Source: Candidatus Palauibacter poriticola
GTDB lineage: Bacteria; Gemmatimonadota; Gemmatimonadetes; Palauibacterales; Palauibacteraceae
NCBI GenBank assembly: GCA_012270965.1
Contig: JAAXHJ010000054.1
Span: forward strand, 62,001 to 126,000
Reading direction: 5' to 3'
DNA: 64,000 nt
A program made the position numbers and the translations under genes. Positions 34,994 through 43,768 of this stretch are shown here, in pieces; the stretch's first letter is position 1, and every line of letters begins with the position of its first letter. Under the pieces are notes generated by a model that searched no databases, was not told the DNA's origin, and was given only the letters and a program-made list of their open reading frames with translations.

Positions 34994-35665
34994 CTAGGCG
35001 CGGCGCCAGGCCCAGCGGAACAGGACGAAGCAGAACAGCAGCGCGATGGCGATCCACAACCCGCCCCACAGGAGCGTGGGGACACCGGTGAGTTCGGCCA
35101 GCATGCGGGCATCCGACCGCAACTCCGGGCGGTCGAGGATGTCGCTCTTGATGTCCAGCACCGCGTAGAGGCAGCTGATGAGGCCGAGCGTGGTGAGCAG
35201 GACGCGGTTCACCGCGGCGCTCGCCCGCCAGGCCACCGCGAGCAGCGCCGCGGCGAAAGCGAGCCCGAACGCGACGGCGAAGGACTGTTGCGCGAAGAGC
35301 AGCGTCATGCTTCCCACGGTCGCGGCGAGGACTGCGGAAAACCACGAACTGAGCGTCGGGAAGCGTTCCGCGCTCCAGATCATCAGCCCGCCCCACAGCA
35401 AACTTCCGAGATACCCCGCGGACAGGCTCAGGAACGCATTCCCGCCGGGACACCTGCACAGTCCTCCCTCGCGCGGGGTCACCTCGATGGCGAGGATCCG
35501 GCCTCCCGTCGCCAGCGTCGCCAGCCCGTGGCTGATTTCGTGCAGCAGGACGACGAAGAGTTTCACGGGATACACGAAGGGCGTGTCCCACAGAAGCCAC
35601 ACGGCCGCAAAGAGGCCGACGAACGCGGCCAGGAAGCGAACTCTTCGTTTGGATCGGTCGTTCAT
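34994..35665 (-). CDS. M50-like membrane metallopeptidase (site-2 protease relative)
   Basis: 223 residues with about six membrane helices. The zinc motif HEISH lies in the second hydrophobic region (LFVVLLHEISHGLATLATGG). A CRCPGG segment and NAFLSLSAGYLGSLLWGG follow, typical of the M50B/YugP-like group. The substrate is unknown. It ends a minus-strand run beginning with fadJ. Confidence 0.75.
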   Translation of the reverse strand: MNDRSKRRVRFLAAFVGLFAAVWLLWDTPFVYPVKLFVVLLHEISHGLATLATGGRILAIEVTPREGGLCRCPGGNAFLSLSAGYLGSLLWGGLMIWSAERFPTLSSWFSAVLAATVGSMTLLFAQQSFAVAFGLAFAAALLAVAWRASAAVNRVLLTTLGLISCLYAVLDIKSDILDRPELRSDARMLAELTGVPTLLWGGLWIAIALLFCFVLFRWAWRRA

Positions 35666-35716
35666 GCGTTCCTCATACGGGATGCGCCCGGCGCCGGTGT
35701 CGGCGACCGCGTGCCG

Positions 35717-36784
35717 TCACGCTACGACCAGGAGGGCGAGCGCGACGAGCGTCATGGCTACGCCCGCGAGCGCGAATACCGGCACTTTCCGGTCGAACCA
35801 CCACCGGCAGACGGCAAAGACGAGCGAGAAGAGACCCAGCGTCGCGTACACGGGGAGAAGGGCTCCGGCCCATGCCGCGCGTTCGCTGAGCGCGAGCACG
35901 GCGAGCCCCGAGGCGAGCGTCGCGATGAAGAGGGAACGCTCGTCGGTCAGGGGCGGTTGCGGCCAACGGGTCGCGGGCAGCCAGCCCCCGAAGGCGAGCG
36001 GGGCCAGGAGGAGCGCCTCGCTCAGCACGGCCAGCCTCCAAGCGTTCTGGGCCGGACCCGCGCTCAGGAACGCGTCGGTGAAGGCGGCGAACCCGGCGGA
36101 GGTCGCCGAGACCGCACCCAGCAGATAGAGCCCGAAGGCGATGATCCGACCCGAGATGCGCGCCGCGTGGAAGGTTCCCGGAGCGTCCCGCCGCAGACGG
36201 AGCGCCGGTACGGATTCCGCCGGCGCCCTCCCGACACTTCGGGGCAGGCACAGGGGGCGTCGCCGGCGCCTCGACTGGGCCAGCAGCCGCGCCCCGATCT
36301 TGCGCACCTCGTCGGCCTCCGCGGCCGACAGCTCGGCGCGGGCCACGGCGGCGTCCAGTTCGTCCTCGTCCAGCAACACGCCGTCTCCTCCCTCCGGCAA
36401 CCACACGTCGAGGTAGAGATCCTCGATGATCCAAGGCGGGGACCGCAGTCGCGGAGGCCGGATCAGGTTGATGTAGTAGCCTTGGAAGGTGCCGCGGGCG
36501 TGGTAGAAGGCACCGACCTCGAAGGGCTGCCCCGGCCGAAGGAACCACATGAGGAGGGAGCCCGGCCGGAGGGTCGTGGCCTGGTCGATCCTCACCGGCT
36601 CGAAGTGCGCGTCGAGAACCTGAAGGGTGATCCTCCACCGCGGGCCGTCCGCGAGCAACTCCTGGCGGAAGCGCTGCACGCGGCTCCCGCGACGCACCTC
36701 CACGTCGACGCGGGGTGCATCGTCCGGGATCCGGCGCGCGGACCGCATCGCGCGGCGCCGTGCACCCAAGAGGTCGAAACCCAC
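35717..36784 (-). CDS. DUF402 protein fused to a multi-pass membrane domain
   Basis: 355 residues. The N-terminal 170 residues are DUF402: FYHARGTFQGYYINLIRPPR, IEDLYLDVWLPEGGDGVLLD, EDELDAAVARAELS. DUF402 proteins are metal-dependent nucleotide phosphohydrolases or related RNA-linked enzymes. After a basic linker (SRRRRRPLCLPR), the C-terminal 150 residues form about five membrane helices. I know of DUF402 mainly as a stand-alone soluble domain, so the fusion is unusual. ATG at residue 13 is an alternative start. Confidence 0.65.
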   Translation of the reverse strand: MGFDLLGARRRAMRSARRIPDDAPRVDVEVRRGSRVQRFRQELLADGPRWRITLQVLDAHFEPVRIDQATTLRPGSLLMWFLRPGQPFEVGAFYHARGTFQGYYINLIRPPRLRSPPWIIEDLYLDVWLPEGGDGVLLDEDELDAAVARAELSAAEADEVRKIGARLLAQSRRRRRPLCLPRSVGRAPAESVPALRLRRDAPGTFHAARISGRIIAFGLYLLGAVSATSAGFAAFTDAFLSAGPAQNAWRLAVLSEALLLAPLAFGGWLPATRWPQPPLTDERSLFIATLASGLAVLALSERAAWAGALLPVYATLGLFSLVFAVCRWWFDRKVPVFALAGVAMTLVALALLVVA

Positions 36785-36814
36785 CTACATGTCCAGCGGA
36801 GACCCCCGGAGCCC

Positions 36815-36870
36815 GTGGCGAAAGCCCCGCTGCTTCACCGCTCTCGGCGCTGACGCCGGGCTTCGCCACG
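36815..36870. repeat. Dispersed palindromic repeat copy at the fadJ 3' end
   Basis: GTGGCGAAAGCCCCGC, TGCTTCACCGCTCTCGGCGC, TGACGCCGGGCTTCGCCAC: inverted arms with a short core. The fadJ frame ends inside it, so the protein's last residues (GARGEARRQRRER) come from the repeat. Confidence 0.8.
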
Positions 36871-39033
36871 AGCTCCCGGATCTCGGCGCAGGGCGTCGGA
36901 GGTGAACGATCCGTTCGCGTCGGCGAGCCTTTCGAGTCCCGGCGCCGGAGCGAAGCGGTCTCCGTGCCGCTCCTGCAGTTCTAGAAGACGGTCGCACACG
37001 GACCGCGCTCCGCGAGATTCCGCCCACGCGAGCGGTCCGCCGCGGAACGGCGGAAATCCGGTGCCCAGCACCATGGCGAGATCGATGTCTCCCGGCCCCG
37101 CCACGACGCCTTCCTCCAACGCGTACATGGCCTCGTTCACGGAAATCAGCAGGCAACGATCGATGATGTCCTCGGGTCGCACGCCGCCGCCCCCCGAGGC
37201 GAATGCGCGCCTCACTTCCCGGTCCACGCGCTCCTCTCGATCCGAATAGGTGTAGAAGCCGCGATCATTCTTCTTCCCCAGCCGGCCCAGGTCCGTGAGC
37301 GTCTCCAGAGCCGCGGAGGGACGCATGCGGTCTCCGAACGCGCGGGCCATCTCCTTCGCGACGTGCGCCGCGACGTCGAAACCGACTTCATCGAGCAGCC
37401 GGCAGGGCCCCATCGGCAGCCCGAACTCCTTCAGCGTCCGGTCGATGCGGGCCACGTCCGCTCCATCATTCAGCAGGAAGCCAACCTCGTTCAGGTACGG
37501 CGCGAGGAGCCGGTTGACGATAAACCCGGGCCGGTCCGCGACGAGCACGGGTGTCTTCCCGAGCCGCCGAGCGAGCCTGACGACCGTGGCGAGCGCCGCA
37601 TCCGAAGAAGACTCCCCGCGGATGATCTCCACGAGGGGCATTCGGTCTACCGGATTGAAGAAGTGCAGGCCGACGACCCTGTCCGGGCGGGCGGCGACCC
37701 TGCCCAACTCCGTCACCGACAACGAGGAAGTGTTGGTCGCGAAGACGGCGTGCGGGGGGAGTTCCGCCTCCACGTCCCGAAGGACCTGCTGCTTCACCCG
37801 GAGCCGCTCGACGACGGCTTCGATGACGACATCGACATCACCCAACCGCTCGTAGCTGAGCGTACCGTGGACGAGCGCGAACTTCAGCCCCACCTCCTCC
37901 GGCGCGATGATTCCCCGCTTGCCCGCCTTCTGGAGCAGCTCGCTCGCGCGGCGCAGTCCCACATCGAGCGCCTCCCGGTCGATGTCCTTGAGGATGACCG
38001 GGATGTCGTGCGCGGCGGCGAGTTCGGCGATCCCGCCGCCCATGACGCCGGCTCCGAGGACGGCAACCTTCTTGACCTCCCGCTGCTGTGCCGCAATCTC
38101 CGGAGCAAGGGTCCTGTTCGCGGCTCGGCGGCCGCGGAACAACCGGACGAGGTTGCGACAGACGTTCGTCGTGGCCACTTCCCCCAGGGCCTCCGCCTCG
38201 ACGGCGAGCGCCTCATCGATCGGCAGGTCCAGCGATTCCTTGATGACGTCGATCGCCTTCAGGGCGGCGGGGTATCGCGTTCCGGAGGCGCTGCGCACAC
38301 GCTTGCGGGCGCTCCGAAACAGAAGGCGGCGGCCCAGGCGAGTGTCTTCGAGAAAGCGGTCTCGCGCCGTCGCATGCGGGAGCACGCGCTCGACCCGTCC
38401 GAGCACGGCGTCCATGGCGACCTGCGTGACGGAACCTCGGAAACCCGCGTCGTCGAAGAGCTGGTCGACGAGACCGTATCGATACGCGTTCGCGGCGGAG
38501 AGGCTCCTCCCGGTGAGGATCATCGAGAGCGCCCGCTGAATCCCGACGAGGCGGGGCAGCCGCACCGATCCCCCGAACCCGGGAATCAACCCGAGCTTGA
38601 TCTCGGGCAGGCCGATCATCGTGGCGGGCGCGTCCGAGGCCAAGCGCCAGTCACAGGCCAGCGCGAGTTCCGTGCCTCCACCCAGACAGGTGCCGCGAAT
38701 CGCTGCGATCTTCGGGATTCCAAGCCGTCCCAGCCGGTTGAAGATCCGCTGTCCCATGGCGCTCTTCCGGCGGCCGTCCTCCTCGTCCTCGATCTCGGCG
38801 ATCTCGTTGACATCGGCGCCGGCGATGAACGTGTCCGGTTTCCCGCTCCAGATGACGAGCGCGATGGGATGTCCGGTGGCGACCCGCCATTCCAGTTCGG
38901 CGAGACAGCGGTCCAGGTGTCGCATCACCTGGAGATTGAGGAGGTTCACCTGGGAGTCGGGGGCGTCGAAGATCAGCCAGGCGATCTTGTCCGCGTCGAT
39001 CTCGAGCCTGAGCGGCGTCGGCTTATCGGACAT
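36835..39033 (-). CDS. fadJ: Fatty-acid beta-oxidation multifunctional protein (enoyl-CoA hydratase / 3-hydroxyacyl-CoA dehydrogenase)
   Basis: 732 residues. The N-terminal crotonase domain has FIAGADVNEIAEI, GGGTELALACDWRLASD and the catalytic LPEIKLGLIPGFGG. The NAD domain starts VAVLGAGVMGGGIAELAA near residue 325. HFFNPVDRMPLVEIIRG and DRPGFIVNRLLAPYLNE are 3HCDH motifs. It hydrates and then oxidises trans-2-enoyl-CoA. The thiolase partner is not in the window, so FadJ versus FadB cannot be settled. The C-terminal tail is encoded by a palindromic repeat. Confidence 0.88.
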   Translation of the reverse strand: MSDKPTPLRLEIDADKIAWLIFDAPDSQVNLLNLQVMRHLDRCLAELEWRVATGHPIALVIWSGKPDTFIAGADVNEIAEIEDEEDGRRKSAMGQRIFNRLGRLGIPKIAAIRGTCLGGGTELALACDWRLASDAPATMIGLPEIKLGLIPGFGGSVRLPRLVGIQRALSMILTGRSLSAANAYRYGLVDQLFDDAGFRGSVTQVAMDAVLGRVERVLPHATARDRFLEDTRLGRRLLFRSARKRVRSASGTRYPAALKAIDVIKESLDLPIDEALAVEAEALGEVATTNVCRNLVRLFRGRRAANRTLAPEIAAQQREVKKVAVLGAGVMGGGIAELAAAHDIPVILKDIDREALDVGLRRASELLQKAGKRGIIAPEEVGLKFALVHGTLSYERLGDVDVVIEAVVERLRVKQQVLRDVEAELPPHAVFATNTSSLSVTELGRVAARPDRVVGLHFFNPVDRMPLVEIIRGESSSDAALATVVRLARRLGKTPVLVADRPGFIVNRLLAPYLNEVGFLLNDGADVARIDRTLKEFGLPMGPCRLLDEVGFDVAAHVAKEMARAFGDRMRPSAALETLTDLGRLGKKNDRGFYTYSDREERVDREVRRAFASGGGGVRPEDIIDRCLLISVNEAMYALEEGVVAGPGDIDLAMVLGTGFPPFRGGPLAWAESRGARSVCDRLLELQERHGDRFAPAPGLERLADANGSFTSDALRRDPGARGEARRQRRER

Positions 39034-39080
39034 CCGTTCCCCAGCTACCCGGCTGCCAGGGCCCGCACCCGCAGGGCGAG

Positions 39081-39845
39081 CTAGCAGCGCTGACGCACAC
39101 CCTGTCGCAGATCGGCGTTGCCCGGCACCAGCCGCAGCGTGTCCGACGAAGCCTCGTCGATCATCACGTTCCAGTAGAGTTCACCGGCTGCGGTGTTCAT
39201 CCGCGCGTGGATCCACCAGGGCCCGCCGGCCGCGGGCGCCCACGCCATCCCATCGGCGTCCGTCGTGTCGGCCAGCACCTCTCTTCCCAGCGCCATGAGG
39301 AGATCGTCCTCTATGTCGCCGTACCCCGCGAAGGCCGCTTCCTCCCAGGAATCGATGACGATGCAGATCGAGTCGACGCGCTGCTGGGTGGCCTGCTGCA
39401 TGTCGCTGAACTCGTCGAACGCCGCCTGTCGCTGGCGGTTCAGGGCCTGTTCTCGGTCCTCGAGATCGCCGAACCGGTCGAAGAGTTGCCGGTACTGCGG
39501 GCTCCGGTCGTCGAGGTTGTCGAGTTGCGCGGTGATCGACCGCATGGAATCGCGGACGTTGTTCCAACTCGACTCCGCCGCACTCCATCGGTCCCGCAAC
39601 TCCTGTTCGATCAGGGAGGCCTCTTCGAGATCCGCCGGGATCGCCGGCTCGGGCGTCGCGGCCTGCCCGATGATGGCCGCGAACAGGGAGTCGCGATCAA
39701 AGGGGAGAAACTGGACCTCCAAGTCGTTCACGGGCTCGGCCTCGGCATCGTCGGCCGTGACCTGAACGTTGATTCTGCTGCCACAGGCGGCCAGCAACGG
39801 GAGGATCGTCAGAAGCGGGAGAGCCGCACGCAACTTCGACATCAA
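39081..39845 (-). CDS. Hypothetical lipoprotein with helical coiled-coil region
   Basis: 254 residues. The signal peptide ends in lipobox LPLLAAC. The middle (about 85-165) is a long charged helix, for example ELRDRWSAAESSWNNVRDSM and FGDLEDREQALNRQRQAAFD. The C-terminal part is beta-rich (GGPWWIHARMNTAAGELYWN). No family recognised. It lies between fadJ and the M23 peptidase on the same strand. Confidence 0.7.
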   Translation of the reverse strand: MMSKLRAALPLLTILPLLAACGSRINVQVTADDAEAEPVNDLEVQFLPFDRDSLFAAIIGQAATPEPAIPADLEEASLIEQELRDRWSAAESSWNNVRDSMRSITAQLDNLDDRSPQYRQLFDRFGDLEDREQALNRQRQAAFDEFSDMQQATQQRVDSICIVIDSWEEAAFAGYGDIEDDLLMALGREVLADTTDADGMAWAPAAGGPWWIHARMNTAAGELYWNVMIDEASSDTLRLVPGNADLRQGVRQRC

Positions 39846-39899
39846 TCGAACTCCAGTTGGGGTGTCCGGGGTAGGTGGGCGGAATCTAAGGAGCTTCTG

Positions 39900-40841
39900 C
39901 TACCGGCGGTAGCCGTCCAGGAAGTAGCCGACCGGGTTCACCGCGCGGCCGTGGACCAAGACCTCGTAGTGGAGATTCGGACCCGTTGCCGTCCCGGAAA
40001 CACCGACCTCCCCGAGCATGTCTCCACGCTGGACCCAAGTGCCCACGCGAACCGCGATTCGGCCCAAGTGGGCGTACCGGCTCTCATAGCCATCGCCGTG
40101 ATCGATTTCGACGAGCCGGCCGTACCCGCTCTTGGAGCCCGCGAACGTGACCTGTCCCGCCCCCGCCGCGATCACGGGCGTGCCGAAATCGGCTGAAATG
40201 TCGACGCCGGTATGCGGACGCCGGAGCCCGAGCAGCGGATGCAGCCGGTTGTAGCTAAAACCCGAGGAGATCCAGGAGTCTTCCGAAACGACCGGCCAGA
40301 TCGAGGGAACGCGCTGATACCGCTCGCGCTGCGCCCCGACGGAATCCGCCGCCTCGGTGAGGCTGCTTCGCAGCAGATCCGCGCGTCGCAGCAACTGCTC
40401 GATATCGACCGCGACATCGCCGGCCTCCCGCGCCAAGTCAGGGGCGATCTCGAAGAACTCGTCGTTCGTTGGGGGGACGCCGCCGGGACCGCCGACTCCG
40501 ACCGAGTAGACGTCGGAATCGAGCAGCGGCAGGCCGGCGACGAGCCGGAATCTCTGTTCCCGCACCGAGAGGTCGTCGAGAGCCTGGCTGAGCTGTCCGC
40601 TGCGGCGCTCCATGGCCTGCAGGCTGCCGATCAGTTGTCGGTTCTCGGCTCGATAGCGCGCGAGCTGCTCCGCCGCATCCTGCCGCCCCAACACGGTGGC
40701 GACGAAAGCGGAGGCCATCATCAGGAGCACGGCCGCCGCGATTCCGACAGCTTTCGCACGGTTCTTCTCGATGCGATAGCTGCGCGCGCGCCCTCCACTC
40801 CCGGGCAGTATCTGAATCGTCCAGTACGAAGATTTGTTCAA
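39900..40841 (-). CDS. M23-family peptidoglycan endopeptidase (membrane-anchored)
   Basis: 313 residues. One N-terminal membrane helix (AVGIAAAVLLMMASAFVATV) and a coiled coil (about 55-100) precede the LytM/M23 domain. Zinc residues sit in RRPHTGVDISADFGTPVIAA (HxxxD) and GPNLHYEVLVHG (HxH). It would cleave peptide cross-bridges or act as an activator at the inner membrane. First gene after the metG terminator. Confidence 0.88.
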   Translation of the reverse strand: MNKSSYWTIQILPGSGGRARSYRIEKNRAKAVGIAAAVLLMMASAFVATVLGRQDAAEQLARYRAENRQLIGSLQAMERRSGQLSQALDDLSVREQRFRLVAGLPLLDSDVYSVGVGGPGGVPPTNDEFFEIAPDLAREAGDVAVDIEQLLRRADLLRSSLTEAADSVGAQRERYQRVPSIWPVVSEDSWISSGFSYNRLHPLLGLRRPHTGVDISADFGTPVIAAGAGQVTFAGSKSGYGRLVEIDHGDGYESRYAHLGRIAVRVGTWVQRGDMLGEVGVSGTATGPNLHYEVLVHGRAVNPVGYFLDGYRR

Positions 40842-40914
40842 GTCGTCCAGCCGTAAGGTCCGTGGGTCGTCGGCCGCCGAGCATCCCGGCTCGGAGGCGA
40901 CGCAACGCCAAGCG

Positions 40915-40942
40915 AAAAAAGGCCGGTAGCGCTACCCGGCGG
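40915..40942 (-). terminator. Rho-independent terminator after metG
   Basis: Reading the minus strand, GCCGGGTAGCGCTACCGGC folds into a stem of about seven pairs with a bulged G, followed by CTTTTTT. It lies about 215 bp beyond the metG stop and just before the M23 gene. It probably ends the dnaE-accA-ricT-metG transcript. Confidence 0.75.
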
Positions 40943-41073
40943 GTCGCCGCGAAACGGCAGCAACCGGTCCGCACCCGCAAGATCGGCCGGAGAAGCTAGT
41001 CGCGGGCGGCAACCAGTGTCAACGTTTACCCGCCGTGTGCGGAAGCGTTCCAGGTTGCGACGCGTCGCGCGGA

Positions 41074-41181
41074 GGCGTGCCGGGGATCACGGACGCGGGA
41101 AGAGTACGCATGGCCAGAACCGGGCGCGCGTGCGCACGGGACGGGGGCGTGCCGGGGATCACGGACGCGGGAAGAGTACGC
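41074..41181. repeat. 36-bp direct repeats with 72-bp period at the metG 3' end
   Basis: Identical 36-bp copies at 41074-41109 and 41146-41181 start GGCGTGCCGGGGATCACGGA and end GAAGAGTACGC. The second copy contains the metG stop codon. The 36 bp between them differ. It looks like a recent local duplication. The rest of 40842-41158 holds the terminator and no gene. Confidence 0.9.
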
Positions 41182-42697
41182 GGCTCGGACGCACGGCCCG
41201 GAGCCGGGCCACGGAGGGTTCGAGACGCTCGAAGACCGGCGGCGATCCGTCCCCCCCCACGGCCCGCCAGAGTTCGGCGGCCTTCCCCGGAGTGAAGGGG
41301 GCGAGCATCGCGGCCACCGTACCGAGCGCCGCGATGAGCTGTGACAACACCCCGTCTAGCGCACCCCCACTCGCACCTTCGCCCCCCTCGCGCTCGGCCC
41401 TCGCCAGCGCCCACGGCTTCGTCTCGTCCACAAACCCGTTCGCCGCGCGCACGACACCGAACGCCGCCGCCAAGCCCCGGTGGAGCAGATAGCCCTCCAT
41501 CGCGGTGCGGTATTCCGAGAGGGCAAGCGCCGCCTTTTCCGCAAGTTCGCCGCCACGCAGCCGCGGCACCTCCCCTCCGCGGTACCTGGAGACCATCGAC
41601 ACCACGCGATTCAGGAGGTTGCCGAGGTCGTTCGCGAGATCCGTCGTGTAACGGCGGTCGAACTGCTCGATGAAGGCCGCCGTCGACGGATAGTCGCGGT
41701 CGCCATCCCAAGGCACCTCTCGCATCAGGAAGTACCGCAGCGCGTCCGGCCCGTGCCGCTCGATGAGTTCGACGAGACCCAGTTCCGTTCCCGCCGACTT
41801 CGAGAGCTTGGCCCCGCCGATCTTGATAAAGCCGTGGCCCCACACGCTCCTCGCCGGCTCCAGACCCGCCGCCAGCAGCATCGCCGGCCAGTACACGCAG
41901 TGGAAACGGGTGATGTCCTTGCCGATGATGTGGAGGTCCGCGGGCCAGAGTTTCCCGAACGCCTCGCCGTCCGGATAGCCGATCGCCGTGATGTAGTTCG
42001 ACAGCGCATCGAACCACACGTAGACGGTATGCTCCTCATCTCCCGGAAAGGGGACGCCCCAGCGAATCCTGGAGCGGGAGGCCGAGATGTCGTCGAGTCC
42101 GGACTCCAGCAGTCGCGTGATCTCATTGCGCCGCGTCGCGGGCCGCACCGATTCCGGGTCGTTCCGCAGACGTTCGAGGAGCGTATCCCGGTAGTCGGAG
42201 AGCCGAAAAAACCAGTTCTCCTCCTCGGTCCACTCGATCTCGCGCCCGAGGTGAAGCGGGCAGCGCCCGTCCTCCAGTTCATCGTCCTTCTTGAAGGCTT
42301 CGCACCCGGCGCAGTAGTGGCCCTCGTACTTCGCGCGGCGGAAGTCCCCGTTCTCGGCGATCCGCTCCATGAGCGTGGTCACGCCGCGGTGGTGGCGCGG
42401 TTCCGAGGTCCGGATGAAGTCGTCGTTCGACAGGCCCAGACGCCGCCAGACGTCCCGGAAGGCCTCTGCAATCCGGTCGACCCATGCCGAAGGGTCCGAT
42501 CCCCGCCTCTCCGCCTCCCGCTGCACCTTCTGCCCGTGCTCGTCCATGCCGATGAGAAAATGGACGTCGTCCCCGCAGGCGCGGCGGTAGCGGGCGATCA
42601 CGTCGGCGCCGATCTTCTCGATCGCGTGCCCCAAGTGCGGGTCGCCGTTCGAGTAGTCGATCGCCGTCGTGAGATAGAATCGGGGCACTTTCGCCAC
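41159..42697 (-). CDS. metG: Methionyl-tRNA synthetase
   Basis: 512 residues. HIGH motif in DYSNGDPHLGHAIEKIGAD, KMSKS as GGAKLSKSAGTELG, and a zinc knuckle CAGCEAFKKDDELEDGRCPL. The anticodon-binding helical domain closes the protein and there is no C-terminal EMAP/tRNA-binding domain. It charges both initiator and elongator tRNA-Met. It follows ricT by 6 bp. The last codons lie in a duplicated 36-bp segment. Confidence 0.94.
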   Translation of the reverse strand: MAKVPRFYLTTAIDYSNGDPHLGHAIEKIGADVIARYRRACGDDVHFLIGMDEHGQKVQREAERRGSDPSAWVDRIAEAFRDVWRRLGLSNDDFIRTSEPRHHRGVTTLMERIAENGDFRRAKYEGHYCAGCEAFKKDDELEDGRCPLHLGREIEWTEEENWFFRLSDYRDTLLERLRNDPESVRPATRRNEITRLLESGLDDISASRSRIRWGVPFPGDEEHTVYVWFDALSNYITAIGYPDGEAFGKLWPADLHIIGKDITRFHCVYWPAMLLAAGLEPARSVWGHGFIKIGGAKLSKSAGTELGLVELIERHGPDALRYFLMREVPWDGDRDYPSTAAFIEQFDRRYTTDLANDLGNLLNRVVSMVSRYRGGEVPRLRGGELAEKAALALSEYRTAMEGYLLHRGLAAAFGVVRAANGFVDETKPWALARAEREGGEGASGGALDGVLSQLIAALGTVAAMLAPFTPGKAAELWRAVGGDGSPPVFERLEPSVARLRAVRPSRVLFPRP

Positions 42698-42703
42698 GCG
42701 CTG

Positions 42704-43768
42704 CTAGCGGCGGTCCAACTCGGCGCGCCGCGCCACGCGCCTCTCATCCCGCAACTGCGCGAGCGGGATGGTGCGGACGTCTCCGTCCCCGGCCTCGAGC
42801 GACACGGTCTCCTCGAACAGGTCCCACGACTTCACGTTCTCGCGTCCCCTGGCGGTTCGAATCGTCCTGCCCACGGGCGGGAAGCGCTTCCGGGCCTGCG
42901 CGTACACGGCGTGCTCGTAGCGGAGGCAGTTCATGAGACGCCCGCAGGCGCCCGAAATCTGGCTTGGGTTGAGAGAGAGGCCCTGGTCCTTTGCGAGCTG
43001 AAGCGTGACCGGTTCGATGGAGGTGAGCCACGAGCGGCAGCAGAGTTCACGACGACAGCGGCCCAGCCCCCCGAGCCGGCGCGCCTCGTCGCGGACCCCG
43101 ATCTGCCGAAGATCGATCCGGGTCCGGAACGAGCGGGCCATGTCCCGCACGAGGGCGCGAAAGTCGACCCTCTTCTCCGCGGTGAAGTACACCGTGAGCT
43201 TGTTGCGGTCCCACTGCCACTCCGCCTCGCTCACCTTCATCCGCAGCCGGTGTTTCATGGCGAGTTCGCGCGTGCGCCGGCGCACTTCGAGTTCCTGGTC
43301 GCGAAGCTGCCGCAGGCGCAGGACATCGGCCGGCGCGGCGCGGCGGATCACGCGGCGCGACGGCGGCGGGACGGCGCGGTCGCCCACGCTGTCGCAGCCC
43401 CCTTCGCACGCCAGGTCACGGGCCGCGGCCGCGCGCCTCACCCATCCGATGTCCTGCCCGCGGTCGGCCTCCACGACGACGTACTCCCGTTCCGTCAGAG
43501 GGGGGGCGCCGCCGAAGGCGAAGAAGTCGGAGCGAAGGCCCTTGAAGCGGACCTCGAGGACTTGGCTCCGGGCTCCCGCCGCCGGACCCGCCGACGCCAT
43601 GGGATCCGGCGACGCCGCGGGACTCGGGGGCGCCGCGGGGCCCGGCGTCGTCAGGGGATCGGGCCGGGGCCGACGCCCACGGGAGGCACCGTTGCCGGAC
43701 CCTCCGCCGCGGCGGGTGGGACGCGGGGGGCGCGGACGCACGGGACGCGGGCGCCGGCCCTCGCTCAC
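42704..43768 (-). CDS. ricT: PSP1-domain protein, RicT/YaaT-like
   Basis: 354 residues from GTG 43768, which overlaps the accA stop. The first 60 residues are Pro/Arg/Gly low complexity. The PSP1 domain then reads LEVRFKGLRSDFFAFGG, EWQWDRNKLTVYFTAEKRVD, and the Cys-rich GGLGRCRRELCCRSWL... SGACGRLMNCLRYEH, the Fe-S-binding set of RicT. In Bacillus RicT works in a complex that stimulates RNA maturation. Here the position between accA and metG suggests simple operon membership. Confidence 0.85.
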   Translation of the reverse strand: MSEGRRPRPVRPRPPRPTRRGGGSGNGASRGRRPRPDPLTTPGPAAPPSPAASPDPMASAGPAAGARSQVLEVRFKGLRSDFFAFGGAPPLTEREYVVVEADRGQDIGWVRRAAAARDLACEGGCDSVGDRAVPPPSRRVIRRAAPADVLRLRQLRDQELEVRRRTRELAMKHRLRMKVSEAEWQWDRNKLTVYFTAEKRVDFRALVRDMARSFRTRIDLRQIGVRDEARRLGGLGRCRRELCCRSWLTSIEPVTLQLAKDQGLSLNPSQISGACGRLMNCLRYEHAVYAQARKRFPPVGRTIRTARGRENVKSWDLFEETVSLEAGDGDVRTIPLAQLRDERRVARRAELDRR

